Below are positions 1-6,920 of a stretch of DNA of 18,904 bases, one piece after another; positions within the stretch are counted from its first letter, which is position 1; each line of letters starts with the position of its first letter. The stretch comes from Baffinella frigidus (lineage: Eukaryota > Cryptophyceae > Cryptomonadales > Baffinellaceae), in the NCBI GenBank assembly GCA_026770585.1, contig MU647077.1:49601-68504 (forward strand). Direction: 5' to 3'. Below the pieces are notes generated by a model, which saw only the letters and a program-made list of their open reading frames with translations, ran no database searches and was not told the origin of the DNA. Position numbers and translations under genes: made by a program.

Positions 1-175
1 GTAGGGTGTAGGGTGCAGGGTGCAGGGTGCAGGGTAAATTTCCAATCTCTCTGTAGGGTGTACGGTTTGGGGTCCAGGGTGTAGGGTGTAGGGTGTAGGG
101 TGCAGGGTGTAGGGTGCAGGGTGCAGGGTGCAGGGTGTAGGGTGCATGGTGCGGGGTGCAGGGTGTAGGGTGTAC
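1..175. repeat. Degenerate telomere-like heptamer array (GTAGGGT/GCAGGGT)
   Basis: Units such as GTAGGGT, GCAGGGT and GTCCAGGGT repeat with a near 7-bp period, broken once by the phrase TTTCCAATCTCTCTG at about 40-54. This is a variant of the TTTAGGG-type telomere heptamer. The G-rich strand reads inward from the left end, the reverse of what a real left chromosome end would show, so this is read as interstitial telomere-like DNA. Confidence 0.85.
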
Positions 176-247
176 CAATCTCTGCGGGTGTGTAGGCGCA
201 TCGTCCTCCTCCGGCGAGTGGGCGCGTGCAACCTGCACGCCAGAGAG

Positions 248-591
248 CAATGAAAATTACTACACGAATGCTTTAATATTACTAGTAAACTCGGTGTGTG
301 TAGTAAATTTCATAACCAGAAAGGTTGAGATTAAAACATCCTCCTCCGGCGAGTGGGCGCGTGCAACCTTCACTCCGGAGACCGGGCGTCAGCAGGCGAT
401 CTCATGGGGAAACGGCCCTGATTTAAAACCATTGGGTTCAATGAAAATCACTACGCGAATGCTTTAATATTACTAGTAAACTCGGTGTGTGTAGTAAATT
501 TCATAGCCAAAAAGGTTTAAATTAAAACATCCTCCTCCGGCGAGTGGGCGCGCGCAACCTTCACTCCAGAGACCGGGCGTCAGCAGGCGAT
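248..591. repeat. 153-bp direct duplication carrying two K-type cores
   Basis: Two copies of a 153-bp unit lie at 248-400 and 439-591. Each has a K-type inverted core (left half TGAAAATTACTACAC or a variant at 251 and 442; right half GTAGTAAATTTCAT near 299 and 491), then the phrase CCTCCTCCGGCGAGTGGGCG, then GGGCGTCAGCAGGCGAT. A third copy of the CCTCCTCCGGCGAGTGGGCG part lies near 204. The left flank of the second copy (about 420-441) still pairs imperfectly with its right flank (505-525), so copy 2 looks like the more complete fold-back. No coding sequence is recognised here. Confidence 0.8.
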
Positions 592-637
592 TGTTGGCCC
601 TCCACCCTCGCAGTAGGGTTTTAGGGTGTGTAGATGT

Positions 638-688
638 GAGCCTCGGTTGGACAGGTGACGAGCCTCGGTCGGACAGGTGACGAGCCTC
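638..688. repeat. 22-bp tandem repeat
   Basis: The unit GAGCCTCGGTTGGACAGGTG plus AC occurs at 638-659, again at 660-681 with one change, and begins a third time at 682. Confidence 0.85.
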
Positions 689-792
689 TCCCAAGCGGGG
701 TCACAGTAGACCCCAAACTCCGAAACCAAACCCTCCCATGGACCCTCCACACCCTGGTGGTGGCGTGGAGGAGCTTCGTTCTCAAACGCAGC

Positions 793-922
793 TACCACGC
801 CAGACTCTTGGAGGGGGTTGCCAAAAGTCAATTTCCCCTCAAGGCAGTGGTTTTCAAAAGTCAAACAACACATCCTGTGGTGTTTTAAAAAATTCAACCC
901 CCGCCTCCAATCTGGCGTGGTA
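793..922. repeat. Fold-back element, arms TACCACGCCAGA...
   Basis: The left arm at 793-818 (TACCACGCCAGACTCTTGGA and on) pairs with 895-922, which ends TCTGGCGTGGTA. The pairing is imperfect and covers about 26 bp. The interior carries two CAAAAGTCAA phrases. The right arm runs directly into the first R repeat. Confidence 0.6.
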
Positions 923-1640
923 CGATTGGTCGTGGTGCTGCGGGGATGACCGACCATCAGGGGACGCTGGGCAGCTACGAATTCATCCGGTCGAGTATTT
1001 GAGTCAAATACGATTTCGGGGATCTCCGATTCGATTTGCAACGAAAATTACTACACGGACGTGACTGAAAATGTCCGGTGTGTAGTAATTTTCGTTGCCA
1101 GGATCGTATTTCAGTCAAATGCTCGCCGCGATTAGATTGGTCGTGGTGCTGCAGGGGATGACCGACCATCAGGGGGCCAGCAGGCGATCCCAAACAAAGC
1201 TGGGCAGCTACTACGCGAAACCACTCGGTGGATTTCGGGAATTTCGGTCAGTTCACAATTCTTCCCCACAAATTGGCCACTTTTGGAGAAAAATCGATTT
1301 GTTTCTCGGGTATGATGGCTTTTGACAGGGGTCGAATATCGTGACCTTATCCTTGTCGGTTGCCATCTAGTGGTTTCGCGTGGTACGATTGGTCGTGGTG
1401 CTGTGGGGATGACTGGCCATCAGGGGGCCAGCAGGCGATCCCATCGCCGTGTCGGCCCTGCAAATTCTTGTGGGTGTGGCCTATATATGATAGATGGACG
1501 GCTTATTTGGACGTGACGGTAGTAACTTTTTGTTCCGGCTTGTACCTTTTTGTACCTCCTTGTTACAGCCCGGTACTACTTTCGGGACGTGACAGCAAAT
1601 AAAGCTGGGCAGCTACGATGGCCGGGCCGCCAGTGGGGCC
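912..1640 (+). repeat. R repeat family: three main copies and one partial copy
   Basis: A phrase built on GATTGGTCGTGGTGCTGNGG, followed by GATGACCGACCATCAGGGG, GCCAGCAGGCGATCCCA and AAGCTGGGCAGCTAC, occurs at 912-980, 1133-1212 and 1375-1450; its last part recurs at 1600-1640. Fragments of the middle also appear at 387-400, 578-591 and about 2458-2475. No tRNA-type promoter boxes were recognised, so its class is unknown. The spaces between copies (for example 1213-1374 and 1451-1599) show nothing else recognisable. Confidence 0.7.
992..1126. repeat. K fold-back copy B
   Basis: A perfect 19-bp inverted core, GCAACGAAAATTACTACAC at 1038-1056 and its complement at 1080-1098, surrounds a 23-bp loop. 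Outside it a second, locus-specific arm pairs: 992-1014 (CGAGTATTTGAGTCAAATAC and on) with 1104-1126. About 23 bp between the left outer arm and the core has no partner on the right. Confidence 0.85.
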
Positions 1641-1671
1641 CGCGCACGGTCAGGTACCACACGAGAACACC

Positions 1672-1713
1672 CCAAGAGAGCCACCCTGTATCCCCTCTTC
1701 ACGAGCCTCTGCA
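1672..1713 (+). repeat. M family fragment (head only)
   Basis: The phrase AAGAGAGCCACCCTGTATCC followed by CCTCTTCACGAGCCTCTGCA matches the head region upstream of the M copies, in reverse complement, at 8480-8535 and partly at 6475-6500. It is cut off from the M body. Confidence 0.65.
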
Positions 1714-1893
1714 ACCACACGACGCTATCCAGGCGAACAGAATAAAACGGACTTTTAAAGTTTTGTGGGGAAATGATCACGTTTCCGCCCGCTGAGCGGT
1801 CGGACCTGTGTAAAGTCGCTGTTTTCAGCTGAAAATTACTACACACGTTTACAATCGACATTTATCCTGTTCGCATAGGTAGCCTCGTGTAGT

Positions 1894-2013
1894 ACAGGGG
1901 TACCTCGCTCATAAGAAACCGCCCCCCACGTAGGACCCTACAGTAGGACTATGCCTAGGATCCTACGGTGATCTTAGGGGGGTGGGCGTTTCTCATGAGC
2001 GAGGACCCCTTGT
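1894..2013. repeat. Z hairpin element, copy 1
   Basis: The left arm begins ACAGGGGTACCTCGCTCATA and continues to a C-run near 1926. The right arm at about 1978-2013 is its imperfect complement and ends GAGCGAGGACCCCTTGT. The interior has CCTACAGTAGG and CCTAGGATCCTACGG. Better-preserved copies are at 7403 and 7768. Confidence 0.85.
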
Positions 2014-2063
2014 AGTCTCCCTGTATGGGCAGTCAGAAGTGGGGCAGCAGAACGAGAACATTG

Positions 2064-2277
2064 ACGTGCGAGGCCACTCAATTCAAACCGTGTTTCATCT
2101 TCGTATACTGTTGTATACTCGGTGATATATGACTCTGGGTAGGTGACTCTATCATGCTATCTTAAGGGTGGGTTCTCTCTTATTTTGCCATGTTATTAGC
2201 TTCGCGTAGCTTTAATATAGGAGAAACACCACCCCAAGATAGCGAAAACACGGTTTCGGTTGAGTGGCCTCGCACAT
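2064..2277. repeat. Long fold-back element
   Basis: The left arm from 2064 (ACGTGCGAGGCCACTCAATT and on) pairs with the right arm ending at 2277 (GAGTGGCCTCGCACAT). A second paired stretch inside, GCTATCTTAAGGGTGGGTTC at about 2156 against the complement near 2224-2243, makes total arms of roughly 60 bp with interruptions. There is no K core and no coding sequence. Confidence 0.75.
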
Positions 2278-2303
2278 GAAGATGCTTGGGGGGCTGCAGT
2301 GCG

Positions 2304-2449
2304 AGATCTCATCCGGACGAGTACTCATGATAAATACGCACCGGCAACGAATTTTACTACACAAATGCTTTTATAATTACTAGTAAGATCCATTTATGTA
2401 GTAAATTTCGTTGCCGGCGCGTATTTATCATAAATACTCGCCGCGATTA
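2304..2449. repeat. K fold-back copy C
   Basis: The inverted core, GGCAACGAATTTTACTACAC at 2343-2362 and its near complement ending at 2415, lies inside longer arms 2318-2344 (CGAGTACTCATGATAAATAC and on) and 2414-2440. Weaker pairing continues outwards to about 2304 and 2449. The flanks resemble copy B (CATCCGG on the left, CTCGCCGCGATTAGAT on the right), so B and C may be two copies of one larger element. Confidence 0.85.
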
Positions 2450-2556
2450 GATCCAGCACTGACCATCAGGGGACCAACATCAACAATCCCAAGAGCGGGA
2501 TCTCTCAACAAAGAACTGATTCACAGGATGAAGAGGAAACTTGATCCAGCACTCAC

Positions 2557-2646
2557 CATGAGAGGGTCCCACTCATCATCATCCGAGTCCCCCGCCGCGG
2601 CGCCATCATCCTCCTCCTCGTCTTCGGTGTCGTGCGCCGTAAACGC
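2557..2646 (-). CDS. Probable internal exon of an unknown acidic protein
   Basis: Read on the minus strand, an acceptor GCGGCAG precedes 2646 and a donor ATG|GTGAGT follows 2557. The segment between is exactly 30 codons in phase 0. It encodes AFTAHDTEDEEEDDG, then alanine/glycine and SDDDEWDPLM, a strongly acidic stretch of the kind found in disordered tails or linkers. Two diverged copies of its start, each also after CAG, lie upstream on the same strand at 2791 and 3039. It may belong to the gene that starts at 4272, but the joining exons are not proven. I do not recognise the family. The donor and the codon phase are the best support; opposite-strand reading frames here are serine-rich shadows of this acidic run. 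Confidence 0.45.
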
Positions 2647-2659
2647 CTGCCGCACGCGC

Positions 2660-2716
2660 AACCATACCACGCATAAGTGGACACGGGCAACCATGCCACG
2701 CATAAGTGGACACGGG
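2660..2716. repeat. 28-bp tandem repeat, two copies
   Basis: AACCATACCACGCATAAGTG plus GACACGGG occurs at 2660-2687 and 2689-2716. It lies between two copies of the acidic exon and would be intronic in that model. Confidence 0.85.
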
Positions 2717-2739
2717 AGGACGACCCAATCCCGCACTCA

Positions 2740-2791
2740 GCCGCGAATCTTCTTCCTCCTCTTCATTATTACTCTCCTGCGCCGGGAACGC
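2740..2791 (-). pseudogene. Diverged copy of the acidic exon
   Basis: On the minus strand, after CGGGCAG, the sequence from 2791 reads AFPAQESNNEEEEEDSRL, aligned with AFTAHDTEDEEEDDG of the exon at 2557-2646. No clear splice donor follows within the expected distance. It may be a decayed tandem exon copy or an alternative exon; the evidence does not separate these. Confidence 0.35.
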
Positions 2792-2859
2792 CTGCCCGCG
2801 CGCGAGCTCTGATTATGGGGGGTCGCAGATGGTCTTGTACCACTTGCACCACTGACGTA

Positions 2860-2958
2860 CCCCTTAAGCGACCAGGCCTCCAAATTTGGGGGCCTGAGGT
2901 CCTAGGCTGGTCCTAGGGCCCTACGGTAGGGCGTATGATCCTACTGGTCACTTAAGGG
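2860..2958. repeat. Y hairpin element, copy 3
   Basis: Its ends are CCCTTAAGCGACCAG and CTGGTCACTTAAGGG. The interior carries CCTAGGGCCCTACGGTAGGG, the motif seen in the other Y copies in opposite orientation. It sits between the second and third acidic exon copies. Flanking TA dinucleotides on both sides would fit a TA target, but this is weak. Confidence 0.75.
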
Positions 2959-2997
2959 ATAGCAGTCCCGACTCCCGGGATTGCTAGGCGGGAATAG

Positions 2998-3039
2998 CTC
3001 GCGCTCGGATGTGTCCTCGGTGTCGTGCGTCGTGAACGC
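2998..3039 (-). pseudogene. Third copy of the acidic exon start
   Basis: On the minus strand after CGAGCAG, 3039 onward reads AFTTHDTEDTSERE. The frame is open without interruption from the SLMAMMKE copy just upstream at about 3092-3137 (minus reading VTLTNGPSNSLMAMMKE, then a proline-rich link), so the two motifs are in frame with each other. The frame stops inside the Y element at about 2950. Confidence 0.35.
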
Positions 3040-3091
3040 CTGCTCGGGGTGTAGGGGAGTAGGGGTTGGGGTGTAGGGGTTGGGGGGTTCC

Positions 3092-3345
3092 TTCATCATG
3101 GCCATGAGCGAGTTGGACGGGCCGTTGGTGAGAGTGACCTCGTGAGTCAGGGTTTTAACGGTCTGGGGAGCTACAAGTATTGGAGGTTGGGGTTGGTTCC
3201 TTCATCATGGCCATGAGCGAGCTGGTCGGGCCGTTGGTGCGCGTGAGTCTGGTTTTAACGGTTTGGGGAGCTACAGGTATTGGAGGTTGGGGTTGGTTCC
3301 TTCATCATGGCCATGAGCGAGGTGGACGGGCCGTTGGTGCGCGTG
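3092..3345. repeat. Three tandem copies of an exon-like unit of about 100-109 bp
   Basis: TTCATCATGGCCATGAGCGA starts at 3092, 3201 and 3301. Copies 1 and 2 share about 100 bp, including TTTTAACGGT and GGAGCTACA phrases and GGTTGGGGTTGG; copy 3 shares the first 45 bp and then leads into a longer open frame. On the minus strand each copy reads TNGPSxSLMAMMKE. Confidence 0.8.
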
Positions 3346-3398
3346 ACGCGCTGCTTCTGCGGGTTCGACAAGTCGATCTGCACCTGGGAGTCCACAGC
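3297..3398 (-). CDS. Possible exon of an unknown protein (minus-strand gene)
   Basis: On the minus strand, acceptor GCCGCAG ends at 3399 and the frame from 3398 reads AVDSQVQIDLSNPQKQ, then RVTRTNGPSTSLMAMMKE (34 codons, mostly G or C at third positions). This is more protein-like than the plus-strand reading of the same DNA. The frame stops in TAA within the downstream repeat unit, and no strong GT donor is visible after MMKE, so the 3' border is unclear. It lies between the start exon at 4272 and the acidic exon at 2646 on the same strand and may join them. The family is not recognised. Confidence 0.4.
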
Positions 3399-3450
3399 CT
3401 GCGGCGGGCACCGCACGTGAGGCGCAGCCCTGGCCCGACCTGGAGCGGAG

Positions 3451-3488
3451 ACGATGCGCGCAGCGCGCTACGATGCGCGCAGCGCGCT
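3451..3488. repeat. 19-bp tandem repeat, two copies
   Basis: ACGATGCGCGCAGCGCGCT is repeated exactly at 3451-3469 and 3470-3488. The unit is itself partly palindromic (GCGCGCAGCGCGC). Confidence 0.9.
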
Positions 3489-3499
3489 GTGCGAGGGGA

Positions 3500-3770
3500 G
3501 CGAGCGATGCCCCCGCAGAATTTCACGAGTCGGCCATGGTACAAGTCATGACAGCAAGGAACGTATTCATGGAAAGTGCGTTGGCAACATTGTGAGTAAG
3601 GTGTGCATGCAAACCTGTGTGGGCAGCGAGGCGAGATAGGCTGGCGATCACCGTCACAGCGGACATGTCGATCGCAACAACTTCAACTTGGGTGGGATCA
3701 ACTTGGTTGAGAGAAACGGTCCCACATGTTGCCCCCATCGTCAAGCACAAAAAAACATGAGAGCGCCAGG
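3500..3770. other. Stretch open on both strands, coding status unclear
   Basis: The minus strand has an uninterrupted 75-codon frame (3750 to 3523) containing QVDPTQVEVVAIDMSAVTVI. The plus strand can be read as VMTARNVFMESALAT, a donor ATT|GTGAGTAAG near 3590, an acceptor GATAG near 3638, and then AITVTADMSIATT in matching phase. Third-position GC is unremarkable on both strands, unlike the BET1-like gene. I cannot choose between them; either or neither may be an exon. Confidence 0.3.
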
Positions 3771-3833
3771 CGCTGGGGCCTGGCTGGGAGCTGTTTTGTT
3801 TCGAGGGCGCCCCCGGGATTTTCCCAGAGGCAG

Positions 3834-3892
3834 GGCTCGCGTTCCCCGCGAGCTCCGATTCTCAGAGTCGGAGCTCGCGGGGAACGCGAGCC
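3834..3892. repeat. Perfect 25-bp GC-rich hairpin
   Basis: The arm at 3834-3858 (GGCTCGCGTTCCCCGCGAGC and on) and the arm at 3868-3892 are exact complements around the 9-base loop TTCTCAGAG. Paired flanks continue weakly outside (GGGATTTTCCC against the ATTTTTCGGG side). It lies downstream of the minus-strand start exon and so may be intronic. Confidence 0.9.
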
Positions 3893-4195
3893 CCGATTTT
3901 TCGGGAGGCGCGCGCCCCGCGCGCTCAAGGCGCTGCCTGCGGGGGGCGAGTGATCTGCAGTACGGCTAGCGCACACCGCCTCGACACAGCCTGAGCCTTT
4001 TCAGTCCTCGCTCTCCGGCCAGCAGCCGGACCTTGCGACACGCGGGGGCCTGGGCGAGTGCAGGATCGAACTGGCTGCGGGTCTCTAGGCCCTCGCGCGG
4101 AAGTTTCGCGAGGCACCCTGTGGGCGTGCCGAACGGTGCGGGCGGTGGTGTCTCCTCGGGAATGGAGCACCTCGGCTGTGAGAGAGGTCACATAC

Positions 4196-4272
4196 CCTCC
4201 CTCAAGAAGCAGGGCCCGCTTGAACTCCTCGATGAAGTGCGCGCCGTGTGCCGCATCCTTCAGCTCCGACAT
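4196..4272 (-). CDS. Start exon of an unknown minus-strand gene
   Basis: ATG at 4272 opens MSELKDAAHGAHFIEEF followed by KRALLLEG, which looks amphipathic and helical. A good donor, GG|GTATGTG, follows at 4195 and leaves phase 2. The frame also stays open through the presumed intron, turning arginine/proline-rich. The gene is divergent from the BET1-like gene, the two start codons being 309 bp apart, so they may share a promoter region. Candidate later exons are at 3398-3297 and 2646-2557, but the chain between them is not resolved. I do not recognise the protein. Confidence 0.45.
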
Positions 4273-4581
4273 CCTCTGCCCGCGTTGCCGACAAGTGACC
4301 CCCTTGGTGGTGCTGAGCCCTCCTCAGCAGACGTTTCACCAGAAGTCAACACCCAGCCCAGGGGTTGACTTTAGGTGAAATGTTCTGACTGCAGAGAGGG
4401 AGCAAAGGACGGGGAGGAAGACGCTTCTCCCACCCTACTCTCTCTCGTTTCCCGCCGCTCGCTACCGGGGATCGGGAGAGGAAGCGGGCAGGCGAGCGTG
4501 TCATCTCCTTCTGGCAGCGTGTGATCGAATCTTTGGACAGGAGGGGTCCAGGAGGGCAGGAGGAGCGCGGGGAACTACACG
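4273..4581. promoter_or_regulatory. Divergent intergenic region between two gene starts
   Basis: 309 bp lie between the minus-strand ATG at 4272 and the plus-strand ATG at 4582. The segment contains the short X fold-back at 4328-4387 and pyrimidine/purine-rich stretches (about 4395-4490). No TATA-like box was recognised. A shared promoter role is inferred only from the head-to-head arrangement. Confidence 0.3.
4328..4387. repeat. X fold-back element, copy 1 (60 bp)
   Basis: CAGACGTTTCACCAGAAGTC at the left end pairs with GACTTTAGGTGAAATGTTCTG at the right end, around ACACCCAGCCCAGGGG. Related ends (CTAAGTCAA with TTTCGCC) occur at 5628-5742 and 10110-10180. Confidence 0.75.
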
Positions 4582-5633
4582 ATGTACCGAGGCGGGAAGG
4601 GGGCGGGGGCGTCAGAGGACGCGGTGGAACAGCAGAATGAGAAGATGATTGGGGGTCTGCAGAGCAAGATCAACAATCTCAAGAGCGTGCGTGCCAAGCA
4701 ACAACCCACGACACGTCACCTTTATTTGAGAGGAGATGCGCGAACTCAACCAAGCCTCACCCGCAGCCAGCGTCGCAGTCTTGGTCCACCAGTTCACGAG
4801 CCTGCCGCAGCGGTGCTCTCTGCTGTTATGTGGCTTCGCCAATCGGACGGTTCAGGAGCCATCCTTTGCGGTGTAGCTGATGTGATGGGGGGGCGGCAGA
4901 TCACGATAGCCATCGGGGACGAGGTGCGGGACCAGAACCGGGCGCTCGACCAGATGCAGAACTCAATGGGCGCCAGCGACAACCTCATCGGCTCCACGCT
5001 CGGGAAGATGCAGGTGGGTCCACAGAGGGTGTCGCCGCAGGGGATTTCGTGAAACCCCCACAAGAGCCACATTACTAGATGCAGGTGCGTCACACACACA
5101 GCCTTGGAATACACAACTATTCTCGATGGGCGCCAGCAACAGCCTCATCGGCTCCACCCTCGGGAAGATGCATGTGCGTCACACACACACACAGCCTGGC
5201 ACTACACCACGTCACACACACAGCCTTGCACTACACCGCGCGTCACACACACACAGCCGTGCACTACACCACTTTAATCTCCATACAAGTAATAATCAAT
5301 TGCTTTTGGCGCAACGAAATTTACTACACAGACGCTCTACTACTTCTTTCATGAGCAAATCGTGTAGTAATTTTCGTTACCGAAAAGCAACTAATTAATA
5401 CTTGTATGGAGATTCACTGTTCGTGGCCGAAAGCTGACGCGCGTGTGGGCGCTGGGTGGCAGAGTCTGTACAAAAGCCACGGCGCCCTGTCTATCGTGTA
5501 CCTCGCGGGGTTCTGCGTCGCCGTCTTTCTTGCGGTGCCTACCGCCTGCCCCGCCCCGCTGCCGAGCGCCCGTGGCTCCGTGACCACTACACTCCAACCC
5601 ACAAGATTCAGCCAAGTCAACCAGCTCACTTAA
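4582..5633 (+). CDS. BET1: BET1-like Qc-SNARE (ER-Golgi transport)
   Basis: Exons: 4582-4686 (35 codons), 4900-5013 (38 codons), then from 5463; all junctions are phase 0 (AGC|GTGCGT, GGCAG|ATC, CAG|GTGGGT, GGCAG|AGT). The product begins MYRGGKGAGASEDAVEQQNE, continues with MIGGLQSKINNLKS and IGDEVRDQNRALDQM (SNARE helix; Gln47 is the likely zero-layer residue), then LIGSTLGKMQ, and ends in a membrane segment from about residue 80 (LSIVYLAGFCVAVFLA). This layout and length fit BET1, a tail-anchored SNARE that pairs with partners on ER-derived vesicles and Golgi membranes. ATG 4582 is the first in-frame Met after the stop at 4522. The 3' end is uncertain: reading on gives 129 residues and a stop at 5633; splicing GCG|GTGCCT (5535) to TTTAG|ATG (5660) gives 106 residues and a stop at 5689. 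The shorter form suits the family better, because the longer tail is repeat-like. Intron 1 happens to be open in frame. Confidence 0.85.
5088..5272. repeat. CA-rich minisatellite in BET1-like intron 2
   Basis: Units of GCGTCACACACACAGCCT followed by GCACTACACC repeat at about 5087, 5177, 5209 and 5241 with variable CA number. The first unit begins directly after a copy of the exon 2 donor, suggesting that slippage spread from it. Confidence 0.75.
5102..5173 (+). pseudogene. Partial duplicate of BET1-like exon 2 inside intron 2
   Basis: 5126-5173 copies the last 48 bp of exon 2 with four or five changes and encodes MGASNSLIGSTLGKMH (parent MGASDNLIGSTLGKMQ). It is followed by a GTGCGT donor. 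Upstream, CACACACACAG at 5101 could serve as an acceptor; from 5102 the frame is open and in phase 0, giving a 24-codon cassette. A further trace of the exon end, GATGCAGGTGCGTCACACAC, lies at about 5078. It may be a silent relic or a cassette exon; including it would insert 24 residues before the membrane segment. Confidence 0.65.
5277..5413. repeat. K fold-back copy D, inside BET1-like intron 2
   Basis: The ends ATCTCCATACAAGTA (5277) and TACTTGTATGGAGAT (to 5413) are exact complements. The core GCAACGAAATTTACTACAC at 5311-5329 pairs with GTGTAGTAATTTTCGTTAC at 5362-5380. Total arms are about 53 bp with a 32-base loop. It ends 49 bp before the exon 3 acceptor and lies wholly within the intron. 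Confidence 0.9.
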
Positions 5634-5742
5634 GTCAACTTTCCCCTGTTTTCGTTTAGATGGACCTGGCCACTATGGACGGCATTTGACTTAAGGCGCT
5701 GGCTTTCAGGGGGAGTTGACTTAGGCGAAATATTCTGACTCC
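5628..5742. repeat. X fold-back element, copy 2
   Basis: ACTTAAGTCAACTTTCCCCTG on the left pairs with CAGGGGGAGTTGACTTAGG at about 5707-5725, followed by CGAAATATTCTGACT, which matches the right end of X copy 1. The read-through stop of the BET1-like gene (5631-5633) falls on its left end. Confidence 0.55.
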
Positions 5743-5831
5743 GAGTGCACTAGCTCGGATTTGACCGGGTACCTACCGCCTGCCCCGCCCGTGGCTCCGT
5801 GACTACCAGCCCAGGTTTGACCGGGTGCAAG

Positions 5832-5902
5832 CAGGGTATTGCTAAGTGGGCGCTGCGGTGCACGATCGACAGGGCGTGGTGTTCTGCGAGAGAGAGAGAG
5901 AG

Positions 5903-5954
<52 letters not shown>

Positions 5955-6063
5955 TCTCTCTGTCTCTCTGTCTCTCTGTCTCTCTGTCATGCGGTACCGC
6001 CTACCCCGCCCTTGACTGGGCATCCTCTCTAGGCGCGCAGCAACGGCCACTTTGCAATACAGG
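5832..6063. repeat. Inverted V repeat around a GA/CT tract
   Basis: CAGGGTATTGCTAAGTGGGC at 5832 pairs with the complement GCCACTTTGCAATACAGG ending near 6064. Between them (AG)n runs at about 5887-5954 and CT-rich TCTCTCTG units at 5955-5988, themselves mutually complementary. Related V sequence occurs at 6650-6700. The phrase ACCGCCTGCCCCGCCC at 5540, 5775 and (variant) 5998 is another local repeat. Confidence 0.7.
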
Positions 6064-6090
6064 GGGCATACATTTATGTATACGTATATA

Positions 6091-6151
6091 CCATATTAGC
6101 TACGCCGTATATGTATATATATATATCATATTAGGTACGCCATATATGTAC
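6091..6151. repeat. AT-rich tandem repeat, 36-bp period
   Basis: CCATATTAGCTACGCCGTAT at 6091 recurs as TCATATTAGGTACGCCATAT at 6127, separated by a TA run. Confidence 0.75.
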
Positions 6152-6159
6152 GGACACTT

Positions 6160-6284
6160 TGTACGGTAGGGCTATGCCTAGGAGCATAGGACCACCCTAG
6201 CGCGGTCCTTGCAGTGCCTGCCCCGCCCTTGCTCGTTAGGGCCCTACAATGGGGCATTTGAGCCCACTGGGCACTTAAGGGATA
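6160..6284. repeat. Y-related degenerate element
   Basis: The segment holds TACGGTAGGGCTATGCCTAGG near 6163 and ends GGGCACTTAAGGGAT, matching the right end of Y copies. The left terminal repeat is not recognisable. Confidence 0.45.
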
Positions 6285-6360
6285 GCGCCTTTTGGGAGCT
6301 TGGGATGGATTTCCTGATGTTCAACGTCGTCTCTCAAAAGACCAGTAGGCGCTCTGAAAA

Positions 6361-6500
6361 GGTCCTTTAGGCCCTTTAGGTTTTAATTTCGCCCAACATA
6401 TGCCAACGACACGCCCTTCCGTAGAAAGGACTGCAGAGAAAGCATTTTTGCGTTCGGATCGCGTTGAGCTCTCCAATGCAGAGGCTCGTGAAGAGGGGAT
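6361..6500 (-). repeat. M family copy 1
   Basis: In the minus orientation it runs from the head CCTCTTCACGAGCCTCTGCA through GCAAAAATGCTTTCTCTGCAG and GGAAGGGCGTGTCGTTGGCA to a tail of CCTAAAGG units. It is one of the longest copies here. The frames seen inside it are shared by other copies but differ in phase, so they are not taken as genes. Confidence 0.85.
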
Positions 6501-6540
6501 ATGCCCCAGTGACTGGGCGTCCTCTCTGGGCACCCTCTCT

Positions 6541-6605
6541 GGGTAGGGTAGGGTAGGGTAGGGTAGGGTAGGGTAGGGTAGGGTAGGGTAGGGTAGGGTA
6601 GGGTA
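6541..6605. repeat. (GGGTA)13 pentamer microsatellite
   Basis: Thirteen exact GGGTA units. Closely spaced GGG runs could form G-quadruplexes. It is a pentamer, unlike the heptamers elsewhere. Confidence 0.95.
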
Positions 6606-6639
6606 GGAGCCAGAAAAGGGTGTTTTTTGCAGGTTTTTG

Positions 6640-6920
6640 GGGTACCGATCGAGCACGCAGCAACGCCCACTTTGCAATACCACCAGCAACCCGTTGCAGG
6701 TTATAACCGGGTCGGGTACTGTGGTAATTTTCAGATAGACCCATGAGATCTCATCGGTATCTCCCATCAGCAATTCGAGGTCCCTAGGGTTTCCTACCGT
6801 AGGGTCATACACAGGAAAGATTTTAAAAACAAAATACCCGAATGCTTGCAAGGATCCGGGGTAAGCCGCTACCGTAGCGGGTTGCTGGTGGTACTCTGCT
6901 TGAACCCGGTCAAATCTGAC
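6640..6920. repeat. V repeat copies in inverted arrangement
   Basis: CGCAGCAACGCCCACTTTGC followed by AATACCACCAGCAACCCG at about 6656-6693 matches the right arm of the inverted V repeat at 5832-6063. CGGGTTGCTGGTGGTAC at about 6878-6894 is the complement of the inner part. Between them lie CCTACCGTAGGG and other motif fragments, with no gene recognised. Confidence 0.5.

Noticed and set aside
1-175. A true chromosome end at the left edge
   Set aside because: The strand orientation is wrong for a left telomere and the units are degenerate.
1829-1845. Single K half-site (TGAAAATTACTACACAC)
   Set aside because: No complementary half nearby, so it is not counted as an element.
2411-2812. 133-codon plus-strand frame rich in serine
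   Set aside because: It crosses the K fold-back end, and its serine run is the complement of the acidic exon on the minus strand, which has better splice signals.
6321-6851. 176-codon minus-strand frame with a YPTLP repeat
   Set aside because: The repeat is the translation of the GGGTA array, and the rest lies in M and V repeats.
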